Origin: Castor canadensis
Taxonomy: Eukaryota > Chordata > Mammalia > Rodentia > Castoridae
DNA length: 64,000 nt
Assembly (NCBI RefSeq): GCF_047511655.1
Contig: NC_133390.1
Location: forward strand, 127,525,583 to 127,589,582
Direction: 5' to 3'
Shown piece by piece: positions 26,321 to 38,245 of the stretch. The position numbers and the translations under genes were made by a program. A model generated the notes under the pieces. It saw nothing but the letters and a program-made list of their open reading frames with translations. It searched no databases and was not told the origin of the DNA. Each line of letters begins with the position of its first letter. The first letter of the stretch is position 1.

Positions 26321-26410
26321 TAAAAATTCTAATGAAATAGACAAAATTCTACAGAAATACAAAAAAATAAAAATTCTAATGGAATAGACAAAATTCTACA
26401 GTAACACAAC
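26321..26410 (+). repeat. 47-bp tandem duplication inside old L1
   Basis: The segment beginning TAAAAATTCTAATGAAATAG at 26,321 recurs at 26,368 with very few differences. Confidence 0.8.
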
Positions 26411-26866
26411 TTACTAAAAGTGCCACAAGAAGAAATAGAAAAATTTTATATGCCATTAATTTAATAAAATTGAGTCTGTTACACACACAATAATAGCAAA
26501 GCAAAAAATAATAGAAACCTTCAAGTTTCAAGTAGGTGGCTTTGCTATGGAATTCTGTCAATTATGTAGGAGGATAACTCCAATCTTATAAAGTCTTCCA
26601 GAGGACAGAAAAAGGAAATACTTCCCAACTTATATCCACAGAGCCCTGGTACTCAAACCTGGCAAGGACATGATGAGAAAGTACTGCAGACCAATCTCAC
26701 TAAACATAGATGCAAAACATCCCAAGAAAACGTCAACAGACTGAATCCAGTGGCACATTAATACTAGTAAGCTGAGCAAGCAGTATAGGATAATACATTA
26801 CACCAAGCTGGGTTTATCCCAGGAATTCACAATTAGTTTAACATCTTAAAAAGGAATTTCAGAAAA

Positions 26867-27366
26867 GAAGGAAAAAGGCAAATATGGTTGATGTACTTTC
26901 TATACAAAAATGAATACAAAATATTTAAACCATTGAAATCACCATAAGAAGGGGACTAGGGTAGAAAGGAGAAAAATGGTGATGAACCAACTCAGGATAT
27001 AATACATATGCACGTGGAAATTTCACAATGAAACTCCTGTACAGCTATCTTACACAAACTAAATGTCTTTTTCCAAAAATGGAGAACAGGAAGGTAAAAC
27101 AGGTCCTATCTGGGGAGCTGGCACCAGTGGGAAGGGGGAGGATATAAGGAAAGGGTGTAGGAGGATGAATATGGTAGAAATATTATGTATTTATGTATGT
27201 AAGTGGGAAAATGAGACTTGTTGAAACTATTCCAGGAATGGGGGGAGGGAGAATAAAGGAGAATGATGGAGGGGGTGAATTCAACTATGATCTATCATAG
27301 GTACTTTTGTAAATGTCACAACGTACCCCAAGTACAACAATAATATGCTAATAAACAATAAAAATA
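26867..27366 (+). mobile_element. Non-coding retroelement family copy 2
   Basis: It is inserted in the old L1 and flanked by direct repeats, AAAAGGAATTTCAGAAAAG at 26,848-26,866 and the same with one change at 27,367-27,385. It contains diverged internal units around GAATATGG, GTAAAACAGGTCC and CACAATGAAAC, separated by purine-rich blocks. It ends ATATGCTAATAAACAATAAA. No reading frame is visible. Confidence 0.8.
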
Positions 27367-28433
27367 AAAAGGAGTTTCAGAAAAGCATCTGACCAAATTC
27401 AATGGGATAAAAACTCTTAGAAATGAGAAATATAAGAAAACTTCTTCAACCTGATATTAAAAGCATCCAAAAACTGACTGAAAAAGGAAAGGATTACAAT
27501 CACATGGTACCACATGGACGAATGCTGAGGGCATTATATGAAATGAAATAAGCCAATCACAAAGAGACAAACACCACAGGATTCCAACATCAGTCAAATT
27601 ACAGAAATGGAGAGTAGAAAGGTGGTTACCCAGCCTCAGGAGGGAGGGGGCAGGAGACGCTGTTGTGTAATGGAGTACTCCTCAGCAAAGAAAAAGGATC
27701 ACCAATAGCCTCAGGGAATATGGATGTGTCTCACAGACCTAAAAGCCACACACAACAGTACACACTGTAGACTTCCCCGTACATGAAATTCAAGCAGGGG
27801 AAAGGTGCTTATGTTAATGGGGTCAGAAGTGTGGCCATGTTCCCAAGGAGATGCGCCTGGAGGGGAGCACTAGGAACTGGGTTGTGGGAATGCTGCTTCT
27901 TCACCTGCGTGATGACTATGGCTGTGCTTATGGTAGGGGAACTTGTTGAGCTCTGTCACCTTTGATCACAAAATAATTCAACTGACATCCAGGCAGAAAG
28001 GCACATCATACACAAGGACAAAGACCAGATCTGACTTGCCTTAAACTCTACCTCAGCATGTTCAATAGAAGAGAAAAAGAACAATGTCTACGATCTTCTT
28101 TCTTTTTCTTTTTTGTGCTGCTGGGGATCAAGCTTTCCACACCTCCAGCTCAATGGCTATAATCCTGAGGGAAAGAAAATGTGATGCAGCAATGCTGTGC
28201 TTTGTGAGATGTCTCTTGATTTTATGTGGAGTGACACAAGATGTCTGGACTTTGAAGTATTTCAAGAACATAGCACACTGTGTGATTTCTTGCCTGTGTT
28301 ACTTATGTTAAGCTGCAAGCCAGTAGCTGCTGGCATTCCAATTCTTAATTCACAGCCCAGGGTGGACAGCCAGTGTTCTCACCAAGAAACACACCTTCCA
28401 GATGTAGCTCCTATGTCTGTATCTTTTTGTTTT

Positions 28434-28545
28434 TTCTTATTGTGTCAGGGTCTTGCTATATAGCCCAGGCTGTCCTTTATTCTCTTGCCTCAACCTTGCA
28501 AGTAGCTGGGATTACAGGCCTCTGTTATCATGCCTGGCTTTATTA
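28434..28545 (-). mobile_element. B1-like SINE
   Basis: AGGGTCTTGCTATATAGCCC and AGTAGCTGGGATTACAGGCC are reverse-oriented 7SL-type SINE landmarks. Confidence 0.85.
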
Positions 28546-28567
28546 TCTGTATCTTGATTAAGACCAT

Positions 28568-28783
28568 CGCTTTGGGGCCTGGTGGTACATGCCTATAATC
28601 CCAGCTATGTGTTAGGTAGAAATGTGGGGATGTGGGCCTGAGGCCAGCCCCAGGCAAAACCTGGAGACCCTATCTTAAGAATAAAAGGGCAGGGTTTAGG
28701 GCTCAAGTTGTAGAATGACTGACTAGCAAGGCTGAGGCCCTGAGTTCAAATCCCAGTAAGAACAACAACAATAACAAAACATT
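28568..28783 (+). mobile_element. B1-like plus ID-like composite SINE
   Basis: GCCTGGTGGTACATGCCTAT to GGAGACCCTATCTTAAG is followed by a tRNA-like arm (GCTCAAGTTGTAGAATGACT) and an A-rich end. Confidence 0.85.
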
Positions 28784-28892
28784 GCTTTTCCAATCAGAAA
28801 CTTGAATACCCAAAATGGGTTTCTACTGGTAAAATTAGTGTCTATTAATTGCCATGATAAATATTAGAAATGGGCTCTTATTGGTTAAATAC

Positions 28893-29208
28893 AAGGTATG
28901 CAGTGGTGGCTTACACACACACACATAATCCTGGTTAACTCAAGATGCAAAGATCAGGAGAATCATGGTTCAAGGCCAGCCCAGGTTAAAAGGTTCATGA
29001 GACGCCCATCTCAATCAATGGCTGGGTGCCTTTCATCCCAACTGTATGGGGAAGCATAAATAGGAGGATGGTGGTTTAGGTTGGCCTCAGGCAAAAACTC
29101 TAGGGCCTACTGAAAAATAACTAAAGCAAAAGAGGGCTGGGGGTGTGGCTCAAGTGATGGCCCTGAGTTCAACCCCCAATATTGCCAAAAGAAAAAAGAA
29201 AAAAAAAA
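28893..29208 (+). mobile_element. Composite SINE (dimer plus ID-like arm)
   Basis: Two B1-like arms (AAGGCCAGCCCAGGTTAAAA; AGCATAAATAGGAGGATGG) precede GCTGGGGGTGTGGCTCAAGT and an A-rich tail. A short CA run sits inside the first arm. Confidence 0.85.
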
Positions 29209-29296
29209 GAAATGTATGTATGATATAGGACCTAGCTAGAGGTATTTTAGAGACACTTTGAACCCTTAAATGAACAAGGTAAAACCCATTTGGATT

Positions 29297-29515
29297 TTTT
29301 TTTTTGTGATGCAACTGGCATTTGAACTCAGGGTTTTATGCCTATAAGGCAGGCGCTCTACTACCTGAGGCACACCTCCAGTCCATTTTGCTCTGGATTT
29401 TTCAGAGATGGAGTATTGTGAAGTATTTGCCCAGGCTGGTCTTAAACCTTGATCCTCTCAACCTCAGCCTCCCAAATAGCTAGGGTTACAGGCATGAACC
29501 ATCAGTGCCTGGCTC
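29297..29515 (-). mobile_element. ID-like plus B1-like composite SINE
   Basis: In plus order it has a T-run, GCATTTGAACTCAGGGTTTT, GGCAGGCGCTCTACTACCTG, then a B1 arm ending GAACCATCAGTGCCTGGC. Confidence 0.9.
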
Positions 29516-29739
29516 CATCTGAATTTTAATGGTGCTGAGCACTTGGACCCCACATGGTCTCTTTGGGACTAATGTGTCACACTCCAGAACAGTGGGAATG
29601 AACATTTACCTATCAGCATCCATCCAGAATACCCACCCATCACCCTGCTCTGGTCACACCACCTGCTCTCATCACACAGCCTGTCCAACTCCCGCTTAGT
29701 ACAAGAACTCTCTGGGAACAACATGCCCTCTGTGTCCCC

Positions 29740-29815
29740 ACTGTACAATATGGGACACAGCAGTTAACAGATACTCCATAAATATTTGTTGAATGAACAA
29801 ACAAGTGAGTGAAGA
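29740..29815 (+). repeat. L2/MIR-type 3' terminal fragment
   Basis: CTGTACAATATGGGACACAG and CCATAAATATTTGTTGAATG match the conserved end of L2-type elements. Confidence 0.6.
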
Positions 29816-31011
29816 GCTAAATAAGTGATGGAAGCCAGTTTTTATAAAGCTTGTTTCAGTTTGGGAATCTGTCAGCCAGGACCATTCTATTTATGTCGGA
29901 GGCAAAAATGAGAAATGGCTTTGAGTTCCAGGGTTGAGCATAACCACTGTCTGCTCAATTCCTCCTCCTCATGACCTACCTCATGAGCTTAAATATGTTG
30001 TGAAATTGAAAAGCACCTGAAACATGGCAAGAGATGAGACTGTTCTCCATTCTTACCCCTCCTGATGCAGGAAACACTGGCCAGATGTAGAATGCTACAG
30101 CTGAGAATTTGAGAAAGGCTGCGGGGGGTGGGGGGGTGTTTTGACCCAGACCCTCAGTCCTAGTTTGCTGTGTGTGTGTGTACATGCCAATGCATGTGGG
30201 ACGTTCAGCCTGCAGAGCTCCCCAAGGCTACAGCACTCCCAGAGGGAAACCCAGGACCATAAGCCAAGCTCTTCCTCTCTCCCCAGGTTTGTAGGTCAAG
30301 CTCCTGGCTCCAAAACAGGTTCTCACTACAGCCTATGACCTTAAATGAGGACAAAGACCAGTGAGTGTTTACAAACACCCTCCTCCTGAGAAAGTATTCC
30401 AAGCCTGTTTTTCTCCTGGAAAACAGGAACAGTTGTTACTCACTGAATCTCAACCAAAAAGTGCATTCTGCTCACAAGCTGGAGAAGCCCTTTGCCATGG
30501 AAGTGCTACTTGTCTCTCCACCCCTCCACACTCTGGAGTAGAGTATGTGGCTCTGATTCCAGTCTCCAGTGTCCCTCAGCATCACTCCACACCACCACCA
30601 CCACCACCATCAAACCTTCACAGGGCCTTCAACTTAGACAAGCAAGTCTTAGAAATGGAAGCTTCGTGGGTTCTCCTGGCTAAAACCCATGCACTTCTAT
30701 GTCTCTGCTACTTTTGGAAAACAGGTCTCACACAGAAGTCAGGAGTAAACGAAGGAGGCTGGCCTGTGTACTGCAGCTTTTCTTCTCTCTTCTTTTCTTA
30801 AAAAAATAAATTTTATTGTGTACATTTAAAACATACAACATGCTGTTTTGGACACACAGATAATAAAAAGGGCACTACTACAGTGCAGCACGCCAACATA
30901 TCTAGCACCTCACACAGTTAGCAACTTTTTTGTTATTTTTGTACAAGAGCAGCTAAAATCTACCCAAGTTACTTATAGTTCTCTCTCCCCTCTCCCTCAC
31001 CCCTTTCTCTT

Positions 31012-31256
31012 TCTGGCAGTCCCCGGGGTTGAACTCAGGGCCTTGCATTTGCTAGGCAGGCTCTACTACTTAAGTCACTCAGCAAGCCTTCTCATACTTC
31101 TCTTGTCTAAATTTCTATGTTTTAGCCAGGCACAGTCAGTTTACCTGGAGTCCCAGCTACTTGGGAGGCTTGAGGCAGGAGGCTGGCTGGAGTCAAAGAG
31201 TTTGAGGCCAATCTGGACAACATAGAGACCCTCTCTCTCTCTCTCTCTCTTTCTGA
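31012..31256. mobile_element. Two facing SINEs: ID-like (-) then B1-like (+)
   Basis: At 31,012-31,090 GTTGAACTCAGGGCCTTGC is the reverse of the tRNA-type core. At 31,123-31,256 GCCAGGCACAGTCAGTTTAC to GACAACATAGAGACCC is a plus-strand 7SL-type SINE that runs into (CT)n. Confidence 0.8.
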
Positions 31257-31811
31257 CTTGCACCCCCCCTCACCACCCTCCACCTCTAACACTCACTGCT
31301 TTGCTGTCTCTGTTTCTCCATGCCCTCATTTCTCACCAGGGTGGGACATGGGCAGGGGCAAAGTATACAGGTTGAGCCTTGGGGTTTCTCCTAAAGCTGC
31401 CCTGGCTCATCTTTTTCATGTCCCTGAACTTCAGGAAGCCCACACACATCTTCTTTTTTCCTCTGGTCTTGGCTACACAGCCGTTAAAAATAGTAATTTA
31501 AAAAAAGACTACCAGACATGCCAGAAATAACCAATGGTTCAGTGAGCCTCTGAACAAATATGGTAATATTGACAAGAAAATTCTAAATTCAGTCTCATGC
31601 TTGGTTCTGTGAAGAAAATGAAGTCCAAAAGATGGAGAAAAACACAGACTGAAGTTAATTTAAGAAAACAAAAGAATGTCTTTAGAAAAGAGAGAGCAGA
31701 GGAACTTACTGAGAGAACTAGTTTGGGGGTGAGCTGTGCTGATGTCCTGCTTTTCCAGGAGTTTTGCGGCTCCTGGAGGAAGGACACCCATGGGATGCCA
31801 ACATTGGAGTG

Positions 31812-31970
31812 AGGTTAAATCCTGGCTCTGTTTTCTTATGGCTGTGTGACACAGGCAAACCACTGAATCTTCTTGTACCTCAATTTTCCCATTTGTAAAT
31901 TGGAGCCAGCCATTTCTATTCTCAGACTTATAAAGATTAATCGAGACAAAGTTTGAAAAACCTCTATCGT
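31812..31970 (+). repeat. MIR element
   Basis: AAATCCTGGCTCTGTTTTCT, GCAAACCACTGAATCTTC and CCTCAATTTTCCCATTTGTA are in MIR consensus order. Confidence 0.8.
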
Positions 31971-34400
31971 GGAAAGGGGCATGGGTGACTTGGGCATGAT
32001 GGGAATTTCTATATTCTGTTGTGCTGGCTTCATGGGTGTAGCCACCCATGATAACTCAGATAATCTTATACTTTAAATGGGTATGGTTTACTGAATGCAA
32101 ATTAGAGTTGAATGCAAATTAGGCTTAAAAACCATCAATTTCCAGAACAGAGATGTCATGGAGCAAGTGTCTGATTCATGACAGCTCTTTTCTCAGGGAC
32201 AAACTGGGGTGTGTGTCTTGTTTCCATGGCTGAGCCAAGCCAGCGGAGGGAAGAAGAAAGGCTGAACACTTGTTAATAACTCAGAGGCAGTGGGGCTGGG
32301 AGAAGGAGGTCAAGTCTGGTGCTAATCACTTTTCTGATACCACAGACCAGAAACTCTAGAACATGGGGCAGAAGGTCTTGGTTGGCCTTTCTGAGCTTGT
32401 CTTAACACTTGGTTAAGATGCCCTGAGGCAAGTCTTCAACATGGACCAAGTCTCCAATCTGTGAGTCTCACTTCCTGGGTTATCAGCCTTAGGCTCCCCT
32501 TGCCAGAAGCTGTTCTCTCCCACACCCATAGGATGAATGTCCTCAACTGGAATAGGCAGAAGTCATAGAACCTCTACATACTGAAGTGAGGAGGGAACAG
32601 AGGTGTTGAAGGTGGTGTGAGACCAAAAGTGGTCAGTGTACCCCCAGGAATCATGAAGGCACCCGATGAGGTAGACACTGGGATCATGTGGCCAGGGGGA
32701 GAGACTGTTCTTAGGGTGCCAACGGTCAAAGAGAAAACATAGCCTTGAAGATGGACTTGAGACTTGGCATAGGAAGAAGCCCAGAGGCAACCAGACTTAG
32801 CATGGAAATCTCTGGCAAACTTGCTTAAGGAAGATTTTTCCGTAATTAGAGCAACAACCAATCATTGTTTGATACTGAGCACATTACAGAGGTATGCCAG
32901 ACATTTCCTGCTGCCAAGCTGGAATGGAAACCAAGAAGAAGATGTGTGGATTTGGACAGGAGAATGGAAGACTAAATGGCCAGATCCAGACCAGGCGTCT
33001 AGAGTCCAAAGCCAGAGAAAACCAACGCACAGAAGGGAGAAAATGGAAGGCAAAATAAGTCCTCACCCAGAACCCCATGGGGTAACTCTATATGATAAAT
33101 AAAATTATCATTTTCTCCTAAGAGTAAATTAAAGCTAAGGAGGGTCAAGAGAATTGTTCAGCCTCCACTTCTAATTTTTTCTATCATTTAAATAAACTCA
33201 AATCTCTTTGATAAACTATTTCAAAAATAACAAAAGCAAGTGGTTGAGCAAAAGAAGCTTACAACCTCTCTGGATCCCTGATCTTTTTCCAGGTCTACCA
33301 TTGTGTCTTCCCTGGTCCTCATCGTGAACAGCAGTCCTCCTCACTCCTGCATCACTGCATGGCTATGAAGGTGGTGCACCCCTCACTCATTAATCACACT
33401 ACACACAGCCACCAGAATCCCCTGCACACTGGAAGCTCTCATTCCCTTGATATCTGCAGGCTCTGAATCCATTGAGCTCTTGTGTCTGGACTCGCCTTCT
33501 TTAAAACAACACCGTGCTTTCTCGCTCCCCGCTACCTCCTCATCTTCTGTTCCACTGTTGCCTTTGAGGCTCCCAATTACTAGGGTTTGCTTTCGGGTGG
33601 GACAGTGCATGATTCAGCACTTAGGATTCTGCCAGATTATAGGACATGGAATGAGTGAACAGATCAAGGGCCAATCAGTGTTATTATCCATAGCCAGGTA
33701 GGTCCACCTCTAACCTTTGTCTGACCCACTCTCCCTAAAATGACTTTTCTCCAATTTGAAGCAGTTCCCTAATCAAAAAAAGTTGATGTTCACTAGACAA
33801 AATAAATGTGCAAAGTAAGTGAAGTATTGGTGACAATATTCTTGTAACACACGCAGAGATTTCTGACAATGACACAGCCACTTTAAATGTTCATTCTACA
33901 AAGCAATGAGCACTGAAAAAATCTCTATACCCCACCAAGTGGAGAAGCCAGGGTACCTTTCCATAGCTCTAATGGCTTTGCAGCTCTGTGCCACAGTGAG
34001 AAAATAAACACCATTTCTAACACACAGACTTGCATTTAGTTCTCATTCTGCCAGGGCCAGTAAACACCCATCTGGCTGGTGGGTGTGACTCACTGGATGG
34101 TGTGACTACAGCACCTTATGAGAATGTTAGGACCTCAGGGTGAGGGTGGATGCCACTGTTCCACTGTCCTCTAGCACTTGCCCCAATCTGAAACTTCTTT
34201 TTTATTACTAGCATGTAGATACACTGAGGCAAGCTTTTAGAGGCGTTTGTAAAAATTCAATAGGAAAAATTTATATCTATTTACTTTAACAATAAATTGT
34301 GTTTATATTTGGAATCTTAATTTTATTTGTATAATAGTTAATTTTCATTGCATTTTACTAAAGTATTAGTCTGCAATGACTATAAAAAAGTTTATAATAA

Positions 34401-35375
34401 CTAGATCCATGTATATCACCCTATACCAAGATTAACTCAAAATGGATCAAGGATCTTAATATCATACCCCAAACTCTTAAGTTGATACAAGAAAGAGTAG
34501 GAAATACTCTGGAGTTAGTAGGTATAGGTAAGAACTTTCTCAATGAAACCCCAGCAGCACAGCAACTAAGAGATAGCATAGATAAATGGGACCTCATAAA
34601 ACTAAAAAGCTTCTGTTCATCAAAAGAAATGGTCTCTAAACTGAAGAGAACACCCACAGAGTGGGAGAAAATATTTGCCAACTATACATCAGACAAAGGA
34701 CTGATAACCAGAATATACAGGGAACTTAAAAAACTAAATTCTCCCAAAACTAATGAACCAATAAAGAAATGGGCATGTGAACTAAACAGAACTTTCTCAA
34801 AAGAAGACATTCAAATGGCCAGAAAACACATGAAAAAATGCTCACCATCTCTAGCAATAAAGGAAATGCAAATTAAAACCACACTAAGATTCCACCTCAC
34901 CCCTGTTAGAATAGCCATCATCAGCAACACCACCAACAACAGGTGTTGGCGAGGATGCGGGGAAAAAGGAACCCTCTTACACTGTTGGTGGGAATGTAGA
35001 CTAGTACAACCACTCTGGAAAAAAATTTGGAGGCTACTTAAAAAGCTGGACATCGATCTACCATTTGATCCAGCAATACCACTCTTGGGGATATACCCAA
35101 AAGACTGTTACTCCAGAGGCACCTGCACATCCATGTTTATTGCGGCACTATTCACAATAGCCAAGTTATGGAAACAGCCAAGATGCCCCAGCGCTGACGA
35201 ATGGATTAAGAAAATGTGGTATCTATACACAATGGAATTTTATGCAGCCATGAAGAAGAACGAAATGTTATCATTCGCTGGTAAATGGATGGAATTGGAG
35301 AACATCATTCTGAGTGAGGTTAGCCTGGCTCAAAAGACCAAAAATCGTATGTTCTCCCTCATATGTGGACATTAG
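34401..35375 (+). pseudogene. L1 ORF2 C-terminal part (uninterrupted remnant)
   Basis: A single frame of 324 codons runs from the truncation point ([20 protein letters not shown]) to TAG at 35,373-35,375, ending MFSLICGH. It includes the C-terminal cysteine cluster ([18 protein letters not shown], about 34,947-35,000). Endonuclease and reverse-transcriptase domains are missing, so it is inactive although undamaged. The usual ATG is far upstream and absent here. Confidence 0.92.
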
Positions 35376-35752
35376 ATCAAGGGCAAACACAACAAGGGGA
35401 TTGGACTATGAGCACATGATAAAAGCGAGAGCACACAAGGGAGGGGTGAGGATAGGTAAGACACCTAAAAAACTAGCTAGCATTTGTTGCCCTTAATGCA
35501 GAGAAACTAAAGCAGATACCTTAAAGCAACTGAGGCCAATAGGAAAAGGAGACCAGGAACTAGAGAAAAGGTTAGATTAAAAAGAATTAACCTAGAAGGT
35601 AACACCCACGCACAGGAAATCAATGTGAGTCAATGCCCTGTATAGCTATCCTTATCTCAACCAGCAAAACCCCTTGTTCCTTCCTATTATTGCTTATACT
35701 CTCTCTACAACAAAATTAGAGATAAGGGCAAAATAGTTTCTGCTGGGTATTG

Positions 35753-35813
35753 AGGGGGGGGGAGCGGGAGGGGGTGGAGTGGGTGGTAAGGGAGGGGGTG
35801 GGGGCAGGGGGGA
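35753..35813 (+). repeat. G-rich tract of L1 3' UTR
   Basis: Runs of three to nine G separated by one to four bases give well over four G-runs on one strand. L1 3' UTRs commonly carry such a polypurine tract with G-quadruplex potential. The homologous tract at about 59,027-59,069 appears as C-runs on the plus strand. Confidence 0.85.
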
Positions 35814-35942
35814 GAAATAAACCAAGCCTTGTATGCACATATGAATAATAAAAGAAAAATGAAAAAAAAAAGTTTATAATAGTCCACAGACTTAGAAAAG
35901 TAGTGAAACAAACAAAAACAGTAAACTATTCGTTTGAGACAT

Positions 35943-36065
35943 TCCAAGCTGGGTGTGGTGGTGTGTACCTATAATCCCAGCACTTGGGAAGCAGGGGCAG
36001 GAGGATTTCAAGCTTGAGGCCAGCATGGACTATATAGTGAGACCCTGTCCCAAAAAAACAAAAGA
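35943..36065 (+). mobile_element. B1-like SINE
   Basis: GCTGGGTGTGGTGGTGTGTA to ATATAGTGAGACCCTGTCCC with an A-rich tail, close to the family consensus. Confidence 0.95.
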
Positions 36066-36125
36066 GAGAACTCCAAGAGTGAAGAGATAAACCACAGAAT
36101 GGGAAGATTTGTTTTTCAGGTTTTT

Positions 36126-36159
<34 letters not shown>

Positions 36160-36161
<2 letters not shown>

Positions 36162-36224
36162 GTGGTGCTGGGGATGGAATCCAGGACCTTGTGCATGCTA
36201 GGCAAGAGCTATACCCCTAGCCTG
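36160..36224 (-). mobile_element. ID-like SINE with adjoining (TG)n
   Basis: GGTGCTGGGGATGGAATCC and GCATGCTAGGCAAGAGCT are the reverse-oriented tRNA-type core. The (TG)n run lies where its A-tail would be. Confidence 0.8.
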
Positions 36225-36331
36225 GGAAACAATATTTGCAACACATTAATTATAGATATAAAATGTAAAAATCTTCTATAATATGTAAATAACTAATTCA
36301 AACCCATTAGAATAATAGGCAAAGTACTTCA

Positions 36332-36641
36332 ATTTTTTAAAGCTGTACTAGGATTTAACTCAGACGCTCTATCGCTTGTGCCACTTCCCCAGTCCTTTTT
36401 GCTTTAGTTATTTTTTGGATAGGATCTCACGTTTTTGCCTAGGCTGGCCTGGATCTCTATCCTCCTACTTACATCTCCTGTGTAGCTGGAATGACAGGTG
36501 CAGACCACCACACCCAGCTTTATTGGTTGAAATGGGGTCTTGCTAACTTTTTGCCCAGGCTGCCCTCAAACTATGATCCTCCAGATCTCCCCTCTCCCGA
36601 GTAGCTAGAATTACAAGCGGGAGCCACTGTGCCCAGCCTTG
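36332..36641 (-). mobile_element. Composite SINE (ID-like plus two B1-like arms)
   Basis: It has the same order as at 21,041-21,335, with TTTTTGCTTTAGTTATTTTT as the linker and GGGAGCCACTGTGCCCAGCC at the far end. Confidence 0.9.
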
Positions 36642-37835
36642 AAACAGAATTTGACATGAGGAAATTTTAATGCCTGATGGACATGTGACTGCTCAGCCTC
36701 ACTGTGATCAGAGAAATGAACATCAGGACTGCAGTTACCACAGAGCAGTGGTCAGAGGGCAACCCTAAAGGTTGCTGAGGATGCTGAGCAGGGGAGTCAA
36801 CTGACAGAACTACTTTAGGAAATCCCTTCACAGCATCCACTAAAGCTGGACACCACCTACTCCATGGCAGCAATCCCACTCCAGGAATGGATAAGGAAAT
36901 GCCTACATGTTAACCAAATCACCAGGACGATACCCATCATGGCAGCATAGCAACATGAAAACAAACCCAACAGCAGACTGGGTAAGCTGGTGTGTTCACA
37001 CTATGGATAGTAAGTAGCGGTGAGGCTAACAAACCATAGCTTCCAACAAACAATGTCAACCAACCATGGGGAACTGACAGCACCCTAGGAACTGTTCTGG
37101 TTCCTCACAGGACCTGCAGACATCCAAGGACAAACTGTCATATAATTCAGTAAGGCCACGGTGGCGGCACTGCAGTCTTTCTCCTTAGTAGAACAGTACT
37201 CGGGTGTCATGGAAAATCAGGAGTGGGTCCCTGAAGGAGTCTGGAGTGGGAGGAGCCCTGTGTGACTAGGAACACTTCAAGGTCTGGCATGAGGTCCACC
37301 ATGTTTAGAAGACCCACAAAGGCTGAGATCTCTGTTAACAACCCCCAGCGTAGCTCTTGAGGTTCTCATAAGGGTCATGCCCAGATACAGTAATCACCAC
37401 ACTCAGGGGTGGGCTTCCTTTCACCTGTTCATCACAGTTCTCCCAGCCCAGTTTGCCAGTCAGGGATCCCTTTTATCAGAAGTGGTGTTGCTTGGGTACC
37501 ACAGCTGATGTTCTACTATGAGTGGTTTTCCAGGGGAATAAGCAAGCAAGCTAACACAGTCAACTCATTCTTAAAGAAGAAGGGAGGGTTTTGTTAAGCC
37601 TGTACACCCAGACAGGAAGAACAGAGTTCAGTGTGGCTATGCTGCTTTTGTAATGCTCCAGGGATCCCCAGGCCAGGCAGAGATACTGCCAGGTCCAGAG
37701 CTCAGAAGGATGATCTGAAAGTCTCCTCTCAAGGCACCATCGTGGAGAAGAGGCCACCACATACAGCCAGCAGAAGTGGAGCCCTCTGCCAGCACCATAT
37801 GGTCTCTTTGTGGGCAGGGGACACGGCCAGCCCTA

Positions 37836-38084
<249 letters not shown>

Positions 38085-38164
38085 TCAGCCTGGCAGGAAA
38101 CAAACTTTAAGAAGAACCATTCCATTCTCATCTCTTCTCCATGGAGTGCCACCTTTTTCTCATT

Positions 38165-38245
38165 CACCCTGGCAATCTCGGGACTGGCAGAATTCCTGGC
38201 ACGGATGAGGCACTCAAAAAATACTTGTTGAATAAATCAATGTGG
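38165..38245 (+). repeat. L2-type 3' terminal fragment
   Basis: TTCCTGGCACGGATGAGGCA and AATACTTGTTGAATAAATCA match the end of L2. It lies just outside the Sushi exon. Confidence 0.65.

Larger units (their letters stand above)
24400..27990 (+). mobile_element. Old L1 (L1M/HAL1-type), interrupted
   Basis: Degenerate L1 text runs in order. Endonuclease-like text lies near 25,600-25,900, reverse-transcriptase-like text near 26,600-26,850 (the GGGTTTATCCCAGGAATTCA motif), and a 3' end near 27,400-27,990. It is interrupted by SINEs at 25,096 and 26,169 and by the retroelement at 26,867-27,366. The 5' limit is approximate. Confidence 0.7.
34384..35881 (+). mobile_element. 5'-truncated young L1 with 16-bp target-site duplication
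   Basis: The insert is 34,400-35,865, flanked by AAAAAAGTTTATAATA at 34,384-34,399 and 35,866-35,881. It holds the C-terminal part of ORF2, a 3' UTR with a G-rich tract, AATAATAAAAG and an A-tail. It is antisense to SUSD5 inside its longest intron. The perfect duplication and near identity with the L1 at 1-5,934 mark it as recent. Confidence 0.97.
36066..37160 (+). mobile_element. Old L1 ORF2 C-terminal fragment with nested SINEs
   Basis: GTGAAGAGATAAACCACAG, AACCCATTAGAATAATAGGC and later CAGCATCCACTAAAGCTGG follow L1 ORF2 order. SINEs at 36,160-36,224 and 36,332-36,641 and a (TG)n run at about 36,131-36,161 interrupt it. Confidence 0.7.

Noticed and set aside
30361..30801. 146-codon plus-strand frame
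   Set aside because: It contains an (ACC)n run, matches no family I recognise, and has no splice or conservation evidence; it lies within a SUSD5 intron.
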